A stretch of 64,000 nt of DNA from positions 45,456-109,455 of the forward strand of contig DAIQOI010000010.1 in NCBI GenBank assembly GCA_036787955.1. The letters are read 5' to 3'. The DNA comes from UBA2336 sp036787955. GTDB lineage: Bacteria; Bacteroidota; Bacteroidia; Cytophagales; Cyclobacteriaceae. The first letter of the stretch is position 1. Each line of letters opens with the position of its first letter. The notes under the pieces were generated by a model. The model did not search any database, was not told where the DNA came from, and saw nothing but the letters and a program-made list of their open reading frames with translations. The translations under genes were made by a program, and so were the position numbers. Positions 18,240 through 26,457 of this stretch are shown here, piece by piece.

Positions 18240-19286
18240 ATGTTGATCAATGAAATCAGGCTTACGCAGTTTGCCCATGGTGCCGGATGCGGCTGCAAGA
18301 TAGCACCAGCCGTACTCGAAAAGATTTTGAAGGAAAGCGATGGTTCGATTCGGGATTTCCCCGGGTTAATGGTAGGCAATGCTACGCGCGATGATGCCGC
18401 TGTTTTTGCATTGGACGAGCACACTTGCCTCATCAGCACAACAGATTTTTTCATGCCGATTGTAGATGACGCGCATACCTTTGGTGCGATTGCTGCTGCC
18501 AATGCGCTGAGCGATGTGTATGCCATGGGGGGCAGGCCGCTCTTGGCTTTGGCATTGTTGGGATGGCCGGTTGATAAAATTCCTGCCGAAGTAGCTGCAC
18601 AGGTACTGGAAGGCGGCCGGAGTATCTGTATGAAAGCAGGCATTCCTCTGGCAGGCGGGCACAGCATAGACAGTCCGGAACCTTTTTTCGGACTGGCCGT
18701 GAGCGGCATCGTTAGAAAAGAAAATCTCAAACGCAACAACACCGCACGTGTGGGAGATATTATCTACCTCACCAAGCCACTGGGCAGTGGCATCATCACC
18801 ACAGCTGCCAAACGAAACCTGGCTGATGAAGATGACCTCATACAGGCAATAAGATGGATGACAGAACTGAATCAGGTGGGCGAAAAAATAGGGGAGCTAT
18901 CCTACGTAACGGCCATGACCGATGTAACCGGATTCGGTGTGCTCGGGCATTTACTGGAGGTGTGCGAAGGGAGCAATACATCCGCTGAAATATTTTATGA
19001 TAAAGTGCCGCTGATGCACAACCTGAAAACTTACACATCGCGCATGATTTATCCCGACAACACCATGCGCAACTGGCAGAGCTTTGAAAAGAAGGTGAGT
19101 GGTATAGGTGCCGAATCCCTGCTCACCCTCTGTGATCCGCAAACCAATGGAGGATTGCTGGTGTGTGTGGAAGAAGTTGCTGCGCAAAACTTTGCGTTTT
19201 TTTTACAGGAAAATGGGATATCGGCCAATCAAATCGGAAGAATGGAAAAAAGGAAAGAAATTACCATACATATATTGAATGGTTGA
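18240..19286 (+). CDS. selD: Selenide, water dikinase
   Basis: A 348-residue enzyme making selenophosphate from selenide and ATP. The active-site loop GAGCGCK places Cys17 and Lys20 at the same positions as in E. coli SelD, so this is the Cys form, not the selenocysteine form. Further blocks are AVFALDEHTCLISTTDFF, AANALSDVYAMGG and MTDVTGFGVLGHLLE. It overlaps nothing upstream (2-base gap to mnmH). Its TGA stop is followed in the same frame by 77 open codons (see the entry at 19279), which I regard as a separate, broken reading frame. Confidence 0.96.
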   Translation: MLINEIRLTQFAHGAGCGCKIAPAVLEKILKESDGSIRDFPGLMVGNATRDDAAVFALDEHTCLISTTDFFMPIVDDAHTFGAIAAANALSDVYAMGGRPLLALALLGWPVDKIPAEVAAQVLEGGRSICMKAGIPLAGGHSIDSPEPFFGLAVSGIVRKENLKRNNTARVGDIIYLTKPLGSGIITTAAKRNLADEDDLIQAIRWMTELNQVGEKIGELSYVTAMTDVTGFGVLGHLLEVCEGSNTSAEIFYDKVPLMHNLKTYTSRMIYPDNTMRNWQSFEKKVSGIGAESLLTLCDPQTNGGLLVCVEEVAAQNFAFFLQENGISANQIGRMEKRKEITIHILNG

Positions 19287-19520
19287 AGAACCAGAAGAGC
19301 TTATTCAGCTTTTGTTCACGGCTTCTCAACAAAAGCGTACCTGCTGAACATAGCTATAGACGAACCTATTTCGCGCATTGTTCATCCAAACGGCATTTAC
19401 CGAACCCCGCGCAACCGCATCATGCCCGCTGCGTGGCAGGAACGCAGTTATACCAACGCCGGGGCAAAAGCAAGCTACCGCAACCTTGACATTAAAAACC
19501 GGATAGTGTTGAAATATTAG
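19279..19520 (+). pseudogene. Probable frameshifted small gene coupled to selD
   Basis: An ATG at 19279 overlaps the selD stop and opens a 22-codon frame (MVEEPEELIQLLF...) that ends at a TGA near 19347. In the -1 frame a clean run starts around 19318 and continues to a TAG at 19518-19520 (VHGFSTKAYLLNIAIDEPIS, then HPNGIYRTPRNRIMPAAWQE). Joining the two near the CTTTTGTT tract (about 19310-19317) gives a plausible protein of ~79 residues with codon use like its neighbours. A single-base loss or a sequencing error would explain the break. I do not recognise the family. Confidence 0.4.
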
Positions 19521-19590
19521 ACGAACACTTTTTGGTTTAGTCTGACTTTAACCCGCACGACAGTCAGTATACCGAATGGATTTATCACAT

Positions 19591-20283
19591 CTAATTCTGC
19601 CGGCTAACCAGAACCGTGTACGATGTAAGATTGCCGTTCTTATCGTACGATTCGGATTTAACCATGCCGGTTTTTTCTGAAATCCACTCAACCGAAGAGA
19701 AGTTCAGGTTCATGTTGATGCCCATCTGCATCTGGGTGTTCGACTTGCTGGATATTTTCCAACACTCAAATGTGCCGGCCGGTGTGGTGATGGTTTCTTT
19801 TCCTTCCACCTTCCGATCGGTGATGTGGACGGATATTTTCATGGGCATGGGGCTGCCGATGGCCGTCATGGTTACTGAACCATTTTTGAGCGTTTGTCCG
19901 GGCGAGAGGCGGGATGGTAGCTCCAGATTTTCGGCTTCAAACTTCAGCTCATAAGATTCAAATGCCTTTTGCTGTTCGTGCGGAATAAATTTGCGCATAT
20001 CCATAATAAACGTGCCGCCTTCGCACCGCACATCCAGATCGGCTTCGGTAAGTTTTTTCCCTTTGTCGTTGTACATTACCGTGTGGATAGTAGCCGTATA
20101 GCCGTTTGACGATCCGTTGTAGGCTGTTACCTTTTGTTCGTTCTTTCCAACCGATTTTCCTTTTGCGTTGAAGTTTTCATACGTCCAGGATGAGCCTTCC
20201 TTTATGCCATAGAAATCGTTGCACTGCGCCTGTGTATATAGTGAGAGAATGAAAAACGCCGGGATCAGAGAAAGATTTTTCAT
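19591..20283 (-). CDS. Secreted TapB/DUF3108-like protein
   Basis: A 230-residue protein with a signal peptide ending at YTQAQ (about residue 19). The body begins CNDFYGIKEGSSWTYENFNAKGK and contains TTPAGTFECWKISSKSN and EWISEKTGMVKSESYDKNGN. This pattern, a calycin-like sheet with a 'TPAGTF.C' strand and a 'TGMVK' strand, is seen in TapB/DUF3108-type periplasmic proteins. Function unknown. The gene stands alone on the minus strand. Confidence 0.65.
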   Translation of the reverse strand: MKNLSLIPAFFILSLYTQAQCNDFYGIKEGSSWTYENFNAKGKSVGKNEQKVTAYNGSSNGYTATIHTVMYNDKGKKLTEADLDVRCEGGTFIMDMRKFIPHEQQKAFESYELKFEAENLELPSRLSPGQTLKNGSVTMTAIGSPMPMKISVHITDRKVEGKETITTPAGTFECWKISSKSNTQMQMGINMNLNFSSVEWISEKTGMVKSESYDKNGNLTSYTVLVSRQN

Positions 20284-20345
20284 GGGTAAGGGGCTACGAA
20301 GCAGAAATTTAGATAAAAAAACAGATCAAGCCAATTTACCGGGCG

Positions 20346-21392
20346 TTAAAATCTCGTTGTTCCTTTAATTTCCAGGATTAAGTCGGGGCCATAGGCCATT
20401 GCTGGTGTTTGAAAACCGGGTTTGAAATTTTGGTTCAGAATTTTCTGTGCAATCACAACACTCGTTTTAGCCGTAAGAAGGTAGCCGTTTAATGTTGCAA
20501 GCCGCGCTTCAACCGACATACCACCTTCGTTCCACACCCTTCCCCACAGATAACTCTTTCCTTCCTTTATCCTGTCAACCGAAGGGTTGTGTTTTTTGTC
20601 TGCCTGACGAAGAAGAAAATTTTTAATCATGTGCATTCTGAACAACCAGTTCAGGTAGCGCATCCTCCTGGCCCATTTAATCAGATTCGCGCTTGCGCCG
20701 GCATATACTTCAATGTTGGGTATGCCGGTACTGTACCAGGCTGTGGCAATATCGCCCCATGGAATACACAGGGTCATTTGCCGGAAGGTGCCAAAGTCAA
20801 CCTCCATCACCTTATCACCAGGTTGTATATCGGTAAGTGCACCGTTCTTTCTGATTTTAACGGGATAACCCAGGCCTTCAATCATGCTTTTGCGTGTTCC
20901 GCGCGAGAGGCCGCCCTTCAGCGCAGTGAAGGCTAACTGAAGGTGTGTAGCGTCCGGTAGTTTATTTTTCAGATACAAGGCCAGACAGTCAGATGGTACC
21001 ACGTCAAAGCCGGTTCCGGGCATAATCATAACATTTCTCTCACGTGCCGGTTGGTTGTATTGGGCAAGTTTTTCGAACACCTCGTATTCACCGGTAATGT
21101 CGGTATAGTGCACCCCTGCATCCAGGCAGGCTGTTGCCATCTGTGTGGCGGTATGACGAAACGGACCGGCACAATGTATAACCAGGGCGGCATTACCAAG
21201 TAGTTTTCGCAGTGCCTTATGCTGATGCAGTTCGCACACTTCGTAAGGATAGCCCGTCTGGCTACTTTGTTCGGCCAGTTGTTGTTTATTCCTTCCGCTA
21301 AGTACAACAGGAAGATTTAGCCTGCGGCACTCTTCTGCTATCAGCCGGCCGGTGTATCCGTAGGAACCATATAAAACAAGAGGCTTGCTCAC
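20346..21392 (-). CDS. Saccharopine dehydrogenase-like NAD(P)-binding protein (trans-acting enoyl reductase type)
   Basis: A 348-residue protein starting with GTG at 21392. The N-terminal Rossmann segment LVLYGSYGYTGRLIAEEC (GxxGxTG) binds NAD(P). HCAGPFRHTATQMATACLDAGVHYTDITGE is typical of the saccharopine dehydrogenase/trans-acting enoyl reductase group, though here cited only for its HCAGPF and YTDITGE ends. PGTGFDVVPSDCLA follows. Such proteins act on lipid or polyketide intermediates in some bacteria; the substrate here is unknown and a true saccharopine reaction is unlikely. Confidence 0.8.
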   Translation of the reverse strand: MSKPLVLYGSYGYTGRLIAEECRRLNLPVVLSGRNKQQLAEQSSQTGYPYEVCELHQHKALRKLLGNAALVIHCAGPFRHTATQMATACLDAGVHYTDITGEYEVFEKLAQYNQPARERNVMIMPGTGFDVVPSDCLALYLKNKLPDATHLQLAFTALKGGLSRGTRKSMIEGLGYPVKIRKNGALTDIQPGDKVMEVDFGTFRQMTLCIPWGDIATAWYSTGIPNIEVYAGASANLIKWARRMRYLNWLFRMHMIKNFLLRQADKKHNPSVDRIKEGKSYLWGRVWNEGGMSVEARLATLNGYLLTAKTSVVIAQKILNQNFKPGFQTPAMAYGPDLILEIKGTTRF

Positions 21393-21463
21393 GGTCTGGA
21401 TTCAAAGGTGTACAAATATTTCGAAAAAATTCTGCAGGTTGAGGCCAAAAAGAGGGACGGAAA

Positions 21464-21979
21464 TCAGAAGGTAAATGAACGTTTCAGGGTATTGTACCGG
21501 GCAAGTTTTGGCAGCTGTCGGTTGTATTGTTGCGGTTGTCCCAGTATCCGGTAGGTCTTCGGAAAGCTACCGCTTACAAATCCCAGGAAGGCGCCTCCGA
21601 AGGCACCCAGTAGGCCGGTGCCTGCTGCGCGTCCTATCTGGTTAATATCGCCATCGTGTCCATCGGAATAAGATGCCCACCCGGTACCAAAGCCAATGGT
21701 AAATCCGATGATGGCGCCATACAATGCATTTCGGGTAGATGCGTTGCTGCTGCGGATGTCGATGCGCAGTATATCTTCGGCCCGAAGGTGAAAAATCTGA
21801 GTGGTATCGGACAGCGATTGTAAGGTTACCCCTGAGGAATCGGCGTGAATCCATTTGGTGTAATGCTGCTCACCGGCACGCAGAAATACGTGTGCTGTAT
21901 AAAAATGCCTTTGTTTGACGGACTGACTGCTGACCTGTTGTGCGGCAAGAAGAGCGAATACAGCCAGAAATATTCTCAT
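21464..21979 (-). CDS. Hypothetical secreted protein with glycine-rich hydrophobic segments
   Basis: A 171-residue protein with a signal peptide ending at VSSQS (about 19). Residues ~85-100 and ~118-136 are Gly-rich hydrophobic stretches (GAIIGFTIGFGTGWASY and GTGLLGAFGGAFLGFVSG), reminiscent of glycine-zipper segments that insert in membranes. No family recognised. Its start overlaps the end of the next gene on the same strand by 4 bases, so it is probably part of the pyrH-frr transcript. Confidence 0.6.
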   Translation of the reverse strand: MRIFLAVFALLAAQQVSSQSVKQRHFYTAHVFLRAGEQHYTKWIHADSSGVTLQSLSDTTQIFHLRAEDILRIDIRSSNASTRNALYGAIIGFTIGFGTGWASYSDGHDGDINQIGRAAGTGLLGAFGGAFLGFVSGSFPKTYRILGQPQQYNRQLPKLARYNTLKRSFTF

Positions 21980-22401
21980 TGCCGGGAACTGCTTCGTTCC
22001 ACTCGGGTGATAAAGTAGCGGGTTTCACCGCGCCAGGGAACTTTGATGTAACGTTTTACGAAGTGCAGGTTTACCCGCTCGCCCGAGAGGGCTACCTCTT
22101 CCAAATCGGCCAGGACCTGGGTATTGTTTTTCTCAACCGAAAAATCAAAGGTTTCGGCTATCGGGCTGGTTCCTTTGAGTGCACCAAAAGATTCGAGGTT
22201 GAGTTTGCCCTCGTATGTTTTAAAAATGATCCCTTTTTGGGTGATGCGCAATACTTTACCGGCCATCACACCGCGCTCATACACACCCCAATACAGAAAA
22301 GATCCAACGCCTAATCCCAGCAAAAGCAATACCACCAGCATGCGCTTGACAAAACGGGATACGGATTTTTTTGCACGCTCGGTAAAGCTGGGCTGTGCCA
22401 T
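21976..22401 (-). CDS. Hypothetical single-pass membrane protein
   Basis: A 141-residue protein with a basic N-terminus, one transmembrane helix (about 21-42, MLVVLLLLGLGVGSFLYWGV) and a ~95-residue outward domain with beta character (VMAGKVLRITQKGIIFKTYE). It sits directly downstream of frr (2-base gap) and overlaps the next gene. I recognise it as a conserved kind of Bacteroidota protein, but no function is known to me; there is no nucleotide-binding motif. Confidence 0.62.
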   Translation of the reverse strand: MAQPSFTERAKKSVSRFVKRMLVVLLLLGLGVGSFLYWGVYERGVMAGKVLRITQKGIIFKTYEGKLNLESFGALKGTSPIAETFDFSVEKNNTQVLADLEEVALSGERVNLHFVKRYIKVPWRGETRYFITRVERSSSRQ

Positions 22402-22403
22402 GG

Positions 22404-22958
22404 TTACACCGTCATGATTTCTGTTTCTTTCTTTTTCATCAGGGCGTCAATCTTGCCAATAAATTCATCCGTGAGTTTCTGAACACGTGCTTCGGCATCT
22501 TTGATGTCGTCTTCAGAAACGCCCTTCACTTTTTTGATGTGTTCGTTGGTTTCCTTGCGGATGTTGCGGATGCTTACGCGGCCATGCTCGCATTCCTGAT
22601 GTACCTGTCTGACCAGTTGTTTTCTGCGCTCTTCGGTTAGCATAGGTATATTAACTATTACCTGTTGCCCGTCGTTTTGAGGATTTAAGCCAAGATTGGC
22701 ATCGCGGATGGCCTTTTCGATTTCAGGTATCATGTTTTTTTCCCAGGGCTTGATAAAGATGGTGCGCGCATCGGGGGTGGTCATGGACGATACCTGATTA
22801 AGCGGGGTCATGGTACCGTAATAAGATACCTGCACTCCATCGAGCATGGCCGGACTGGCTTTGCCGGCACGGATTTTCATGAGTTCATTAGTTACATGGT
22901 TCAGCGATTTGGCCATGTGGTCGCGTGCTTCTTCGATGTACAATTCAATTTCTTCCAT
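22404..22958 (-). CDS. frr: Ribosome recycling factor
   Basis: A 184-residue factor that, with EF-G, splits post-termination ribosomes. Conserved blocks are LNHVTNELMKIRAGKASPAM (about 19-38), DARTIFIKPWEKNMI and IRKETNEHIKKVKGVSEDD. Length is standard. It follows pyrH by 24 bases on the same strand, the usual pyrH-frr arrangement. Confidence 0.97.
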   Translation of the reverse strand: MEEIELYIEEARDHMAKSLNHVTNELMKIRAGKASPAMLDGVQVSYYGTMTPLNQVSSMTTPDARTIFIKPWEKNMIPEIEKAIRDANLGLNPQNDGQQVIVNIPMLTEERRKQLVRQVHQECEHGRVSIRNIRKETNEHIKKVKGVSEDDIKDAEARVQKLTDEFIGKIDALMKKKETEIMTV

Positions 22959-22982
22959 AAGTAGCAGTTGGTTTTGCTGAGT

Positions 22983-23690
22983 TCAGGATATCAATGTGCC
23001 TGCTTCTTCTCCTTTGGCTACGCGAAGCAGGTTGCCTTTTTTATTCATATCAAAAACAATAATCGGTAGTTTATTTTCCATACACAGCGTAAATGCGGTC
23101 ATGTCCATTACGCTGAGGTTCTTTTCGTAGGCCTCCATAAAGGTAAGTTGAGAATACCTGATGGCATCGGTAAATTTTTCGGGGTCTTTGTTATATACGC
23201 CATCCACGCGCGTGCCTTTCAGCACCACATCGGCCTGAATTTCAATGGCACGAAGACTGGCAGTAGAGTCGGTGGTGAAATAAGGATTTCCTATGCCGGC
23301 ACCGAAAATAACGATACGGCCTTTTTCCAGGTGGCGTATCGCTCTGCGCCTGATGAAGGGCTCGCATACCTGTTCCATTTTTATGCCCGACATCAGCCGG
23401 GTGTACAGGCCGTGGCGTTCGAGGGCGCTTTGCAGAGCCATGCCGTTTATAACCGTGGCCAGCATGCCCATATAATCGCCCTGTACCCTGTCAATACCGA
23501 GCCATTCTGCTTCATCGCCCCGGAAAATGTTGCCCCCGCCTATCACAATGGCAAGCTCTACCCCCAGCTCTTTAACCTGCTTGATTTCTTCGGCATATTG
23601 CTCCAGCACCTCCCGGTCGATATGATGTTTTTTGCTTTTACCCTGTAATGCTTCTCCGCTCAGTTTTAGCAGAATGCGCTTGTATTTCAT
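22983..23690 (-). CDS. pyrH: Uridylate (UMP) kinase
   Basis: A 235-residue amino acid kinase family enzyme that phosphorylates UMP to UDP. Motifs are YKRILLKLSGEAL at the N-terminus, VIGGGNIFRG (about 55-64), GAGIGNPYFTTDSTASLRA and the UMP-sensing VDGVYNKDP. ATG at 23690 gives the normal MKYKR start; an upstream in-frame ATG at 23729 would add 13 non-conserved residues. First gene of the pyrH-frr unit. Confidence 0.97.
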   Translation of the reverse strand: MKYKRILLKLSGEALQGKSKKHHIDREVLEQYAEEIKQVKELGVELAIVIGGGNIFRGDEAEWLGIDRVQGDYMGMLATVINGMALQSALERHGLYTRLMSGIKMEQVCEPFIRRRAIRHLEKGRIVIFGAGIGNPYFTTDSTASLRAIEIQADVVLKGTRVDGVYNKDPEKFTDAIRYSQLTFMEAYEKNLSVMDMTAFTLCMENKLPIIVFDMNKKGNLLRVAKGEEAGTLIS

Positions 23691-23767
23691 GCAACCAATT
23701 TTGAAATCCGCGTAAATATAGGCATTCATACCGGTTTGAAAGATGCGGTTCCGGGCAACAGCATGTG

Positions 23768-23797
23768 TTCAAGGTATGTAACTAAATTGTAAATTTG
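23768..23797 (+). promoter_or_regulatory. Candidate Bacteroidota promoter for the TPP-controlled gene
   Basis: A perfect TAnnTTTG box (TAAATTTG, 23790-23797) with a weak TTC -33 element 19 bases upstream (23768-23770). It ends 6 bases before the riboswitch begins, so transcription would start at or near the first aptamer base. Confidence 0.5.
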
Positions 23798-23802
23798 CCG
23801 CA

Positions 23803-23882
23803 TAAGGGGTGCCTTAATACTACGGGCTGAGATCATACCCATTGAACCTGATGCCGGTAATGCGGCCGAAGGGAAATAGGCA
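23803..23882 (+). ncRNA. TPP (thiamine pyrophosphate) riboswitch
   Basis: The THI-box aptamer is clear: GGGGTGCC (23807-23814), then GGGCTGAGAT, ATACCC, GAACCTGATGC, and the closing GGTAATGC and GAAGGGAA blocks. All conserved THI elements are in order. It sits 62 bases before the ATG of a TonB-dependent receptor, which it should switch off when thiamine pyrophosphate is plentiful. Between aptamer and ATG a GCAGG (23898-23902) can pair with a CCTGC about 20 bases later, a possible part of the expression platform; there is no long T-run, so control of translation is as likely as termination. Confidence 0.93.
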
Positions 23883-23944
23883 AAGTAAACTTGTAAGCAG
23901 GGCGCAGTCCCCTCTGTACCTGCGGGTTTAACTTCTGTTAATCT

Positions 23945-26398
23945 ATGTTCAAAAATTCGTTAGTGGCAGTGTGCCTTCTGCTGCCATTTGTATTGCCGGG
24001 TCAGTCCCGGCTCGAAGGCTTCGTGCGCGATGCGCGCACCCAGCAACCTTTACCGGGTGCCACGGTCCAACTTGTATCATCAGGAAAAGTTGCCGTTACC
24101 GATGAACGCGGATTTTTTGTGTTTACGGCTGTTACCGAAAACCGGTTAACGGCTGAAGTGCGTTTTGTGGGTTACCGCCCAAAGCGGGTGGAACTAATCA
24201 CCGGTGAGAGCAATGCCATTGATCTGGAAGAAGGCATAGTTTTTACCGATGAAGTGTTGGTAACTGCAACCCGCGCTTCTGAAAGAACGCCAACTACTTT
24301 TACCACAGTAGATAAGATTACCTTACGCAAGCAAAACTTCGGGCAGGATATGCCCCTGCTGCTCAACTGGACGCCATCGGTGGTAACCACTTCAGATGCC
24401 GGCAATGGCATCGGTTATACCTACATCAACATCCGCGGAAGCGATGCCACGCGCATCAACGTAACACTCAACGGTATTCCGTACAACGACAGCGAATCGC
24501 AGGGCGTGTTCTGGGTTGATATCCCCGATATAGCCTCCTCCACCCAAAATATCCAGATCCAACGCGGTGTGGGCACTTCAACCAACGGACCGGGCGCCTT
24601 CGGTGCAACGATTAACCTGCAAACACTGTCGCAAAGTGCCGAACCCTATGCCGAGATCATCCAGTCGGCCGGCTCATTCAATACCTGGCGCACCACAGCT
24701 GGTTTCGGCACCGGACTGCTCAATAATCATTGGACAATTGACGGAAGATTTTCAAAAATTTCTTCCGATGGATTTATTGACCGTGCATCGTCTGACTTGC
24801 AGTCGTATTACTTCTCCGGTGGCTATAATACAAAACGAACCATGGTAAAAGCCATCGTATTTGGTGGCCACGAACGAACTTATCAGAGCTGGTACGGTGT
24901 ACCTGAATCGCGCCTGCGCAACGACACCACCGCCATGCGCATAACGGCTGCCAATGAAGGATGGAATGAAGCTCAAACTCAACATCTGCTCAGGTCCAAC
25001 AGCCGCACCTTTAATATCTACACGTATAAAGATCAGGTAGATGACTACGCTCAGGATCATTACCAGCTTCATGCTTCGCACCGCTTTGCCGATAACCTTA
25101 CCGGAAACTTTGCGTTGCACTATACGTATGGGCGGGGTTATTACGAAGAATTTCGCAACCGCGACCGGTTAAGCAGGTATGGCCTTTCGCCCATTACCAT
25201 TGGCGATTCCGTAATCAGCCGCTCCGATATTATCCGCAGACGTTGGCTGGATAATGATTTTTACGGATTTACCTTTTCACTGCACCGTGAAAAAGGAAAT
25301 CTTTCGCTGACATGGGGTGGTGCATGGAACAGGTATGACGGCCGTCACTTTGGCGAAATCATCTGGGCACAGGTTACGCAGGTACCGAAGGATCACCGCT
25401 ATTATTTCAGCGATGCGGTAAAAACTGATTTCAATACCTATTATAAAGTAAACTGGCAGATTACTGAAAAACTGAATCTGTATGGTGATGCGCAGATCCG
25501 TACCATAGATTACCGCACGGCCGGCAATGACAACCGGCAGAATACTTTTGATGTGGATGTGAGCTATGCTTTTTTCAATCCTAAGGCAGGGCTCACCTAC
25601 CAGTTAAAACCTGCTGCACAGGCATATGTTTCATATGCCATTGCCAACCGCGAGCCGGTGAGAAAAGATTTTATCGATAATCCGTTTAACCAGTGGCCTC
25701 GTCCGGAACGCATGGGCGATCTGGAAGCTGGTTATCGTGTGCAACGCGAACGATACATGTTTAATGCCAACCTGTATTGGATGAACTATAAAGACCAGCT
25801 GGTGCTTACCGGTGAACTGAATGATGTAGGGGCGGCTATCCGGACCAATGTGGATCGCAGCTACCGGGCAGGTATTGAAATGGATTTCACCGGAAAACTT
25901 ACCGACAAACTGAGCTGGAGTGGTAACCTTACCCTGAGTCGCAATAAGATCAAGGAATTTACTGAAATACTATATGATTATGGCGATAACTGGGAGTTCG
26001 ATCCGCCCGTGGAAGTAAGACGCACATTCAGAAATACCGACATTGCCATGTCGCCCAATATTATAGGCGGATCCGTGTTGACCTATATGCCTAAACCAGG
26101 AGCGGAAATCGCGCTGCTTACCAAGTATGTGGGTCGCCAGTTCCTCGATAACACTTCCAACAGAAACCGCTCAATTAATGATTACCTGACCAATGATTTG
26201 AGGCTGACCTACACATTCAGCGCGGTACGGCTGCAGGAAATCAGTTTTTCACTGCTTATTAATAACCTGCTCGATGTTGAGTATGAGTCGAATGGATACA
26301 CATGGGGCTATTTGGGTGGTGGTGAAGAGTTTCGCGAAAATTACTTCTATCCACAGGCCGGCAGGCACTTTATGGCCATGATGCGGATAAGATTCTGA
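23945..26398 (+). CDS. TonB-dependent outer-membrane receptor, probable thiamine transporter
   Basis: An 817-residue receptor with a signal peptide (to about 20), a CarboxypepD_reg-like domain (about 22-100, LEGFVRDARTQQPLPGATVQL), a plug domain (PLLLNWTPSVVTTSDAGNG and YINIRGSDATRINVTLNGIP) and a 22-strand-type barrel ending in RHFMAMMRIRF with a terminal aromatic Phe. Regulation by the TPP riboswitch directly upstream points to thiamine or a thiamine precursor as substrate, as proposed for similar OMthi receptors in Bacteroidota. No thiamine kinase or inner-membrane carrier is next to it; a PnuC-like carrier lies ~24 kb downstream. Confidence 0.88.
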   Translation: MFKNSLVAVCLLLPFVLPGQSRLEGFVRDARTQQPLPGATVQLVSSGKVAVTDERGFFVFTAVTENRLTAEVRFVGYRPKRVELITGESNAIDLEEGIVFTDEVLVTATRASERTPTTFTTVDKITLRKQNFGQDMPLLLNWTPSVVTTSDAGNGIGYTYINIRGSDATRINVTLNGIPYNDSESQGVFWVDIPDIASSTQNIQIQRGVGTSTNGPGAFGATINLQTLSQSAEPYAEIIQSAGSFNTWRTTAGFGTGLLNNHWTIDGRFSKISSDGFIDRASSDLQSYYFSGGYNTKRTMVKAIVFGGHERTYQSWYGVPESRLRNDTTAMRITAANEGWNEAQTQHLLRSNSRTFNIYTYKDQVDDYAQDHYQLHASHRFADNLTGNFALHYTYGRGYYEEFRNRDRLSRYGLSPITIGDSVISRSDIIRRRWLDNDFYGFTFSLHREKGNLSLTWGGAWNRYDGRHFGEIIWAQVTQVPKDHRYYFSDAVKTDFNTYYKVNWQITEKLNLYGDAQIRTIDYRTAGNDNRQNTFDVDVSYAFFNPKAGLTYQLKPAAQAYVSYAIANREPVRKDFIDNPFNQWPRPERMGDLEAGYRVQRERYMFNANLYWMNYKDQLVLTGELNDVGAAIRTNVDRSYRAGIEMDFTGKLTDKLSWSGNLTLSRNKIKEFTEILYDYGDNWEFDPPVEVRRTFRNTDIAMSPNIIGGSVLTYMPKPGAEIALLTKYVGRQFLDNTSNRNRSINDYLTNDLRLTYTFSAVRLQEISFSLLINNLLDVEYESNGYTWGYLGGGEEFRENYFYPQAGRHFMAMMRIRF

Positions 26399-26420
26399 TG
26401 CTGATGATGGAGGGTTATGG

Positions 26421-26457
26421 AAAGAATAAAGCGGGCGACACCCGCTTTATTCTTTTT
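26421..26457. terminator. Bidirectional terminator between the TonB receptor and clpC
   Basis: A perfect 15-bp inverted repeat (26421-26435 with 26441-26455) around a 5-base loop CGACA. It has A's on the left and T's on the right, so it works in both directions. The TAA stop of clpC lies inside the right arm (26447-26449), so the clpC stop codon and hairpin are fused. Confidence 0.9.

Noticed and set aside
19284..19520. UGA of selD read as selenocysteine with a 77-residue extension
   Set aside because: SelD ends at its normal length, no SECIS-like hairpin is evident, and an overlapping ATG gives a better explanation.
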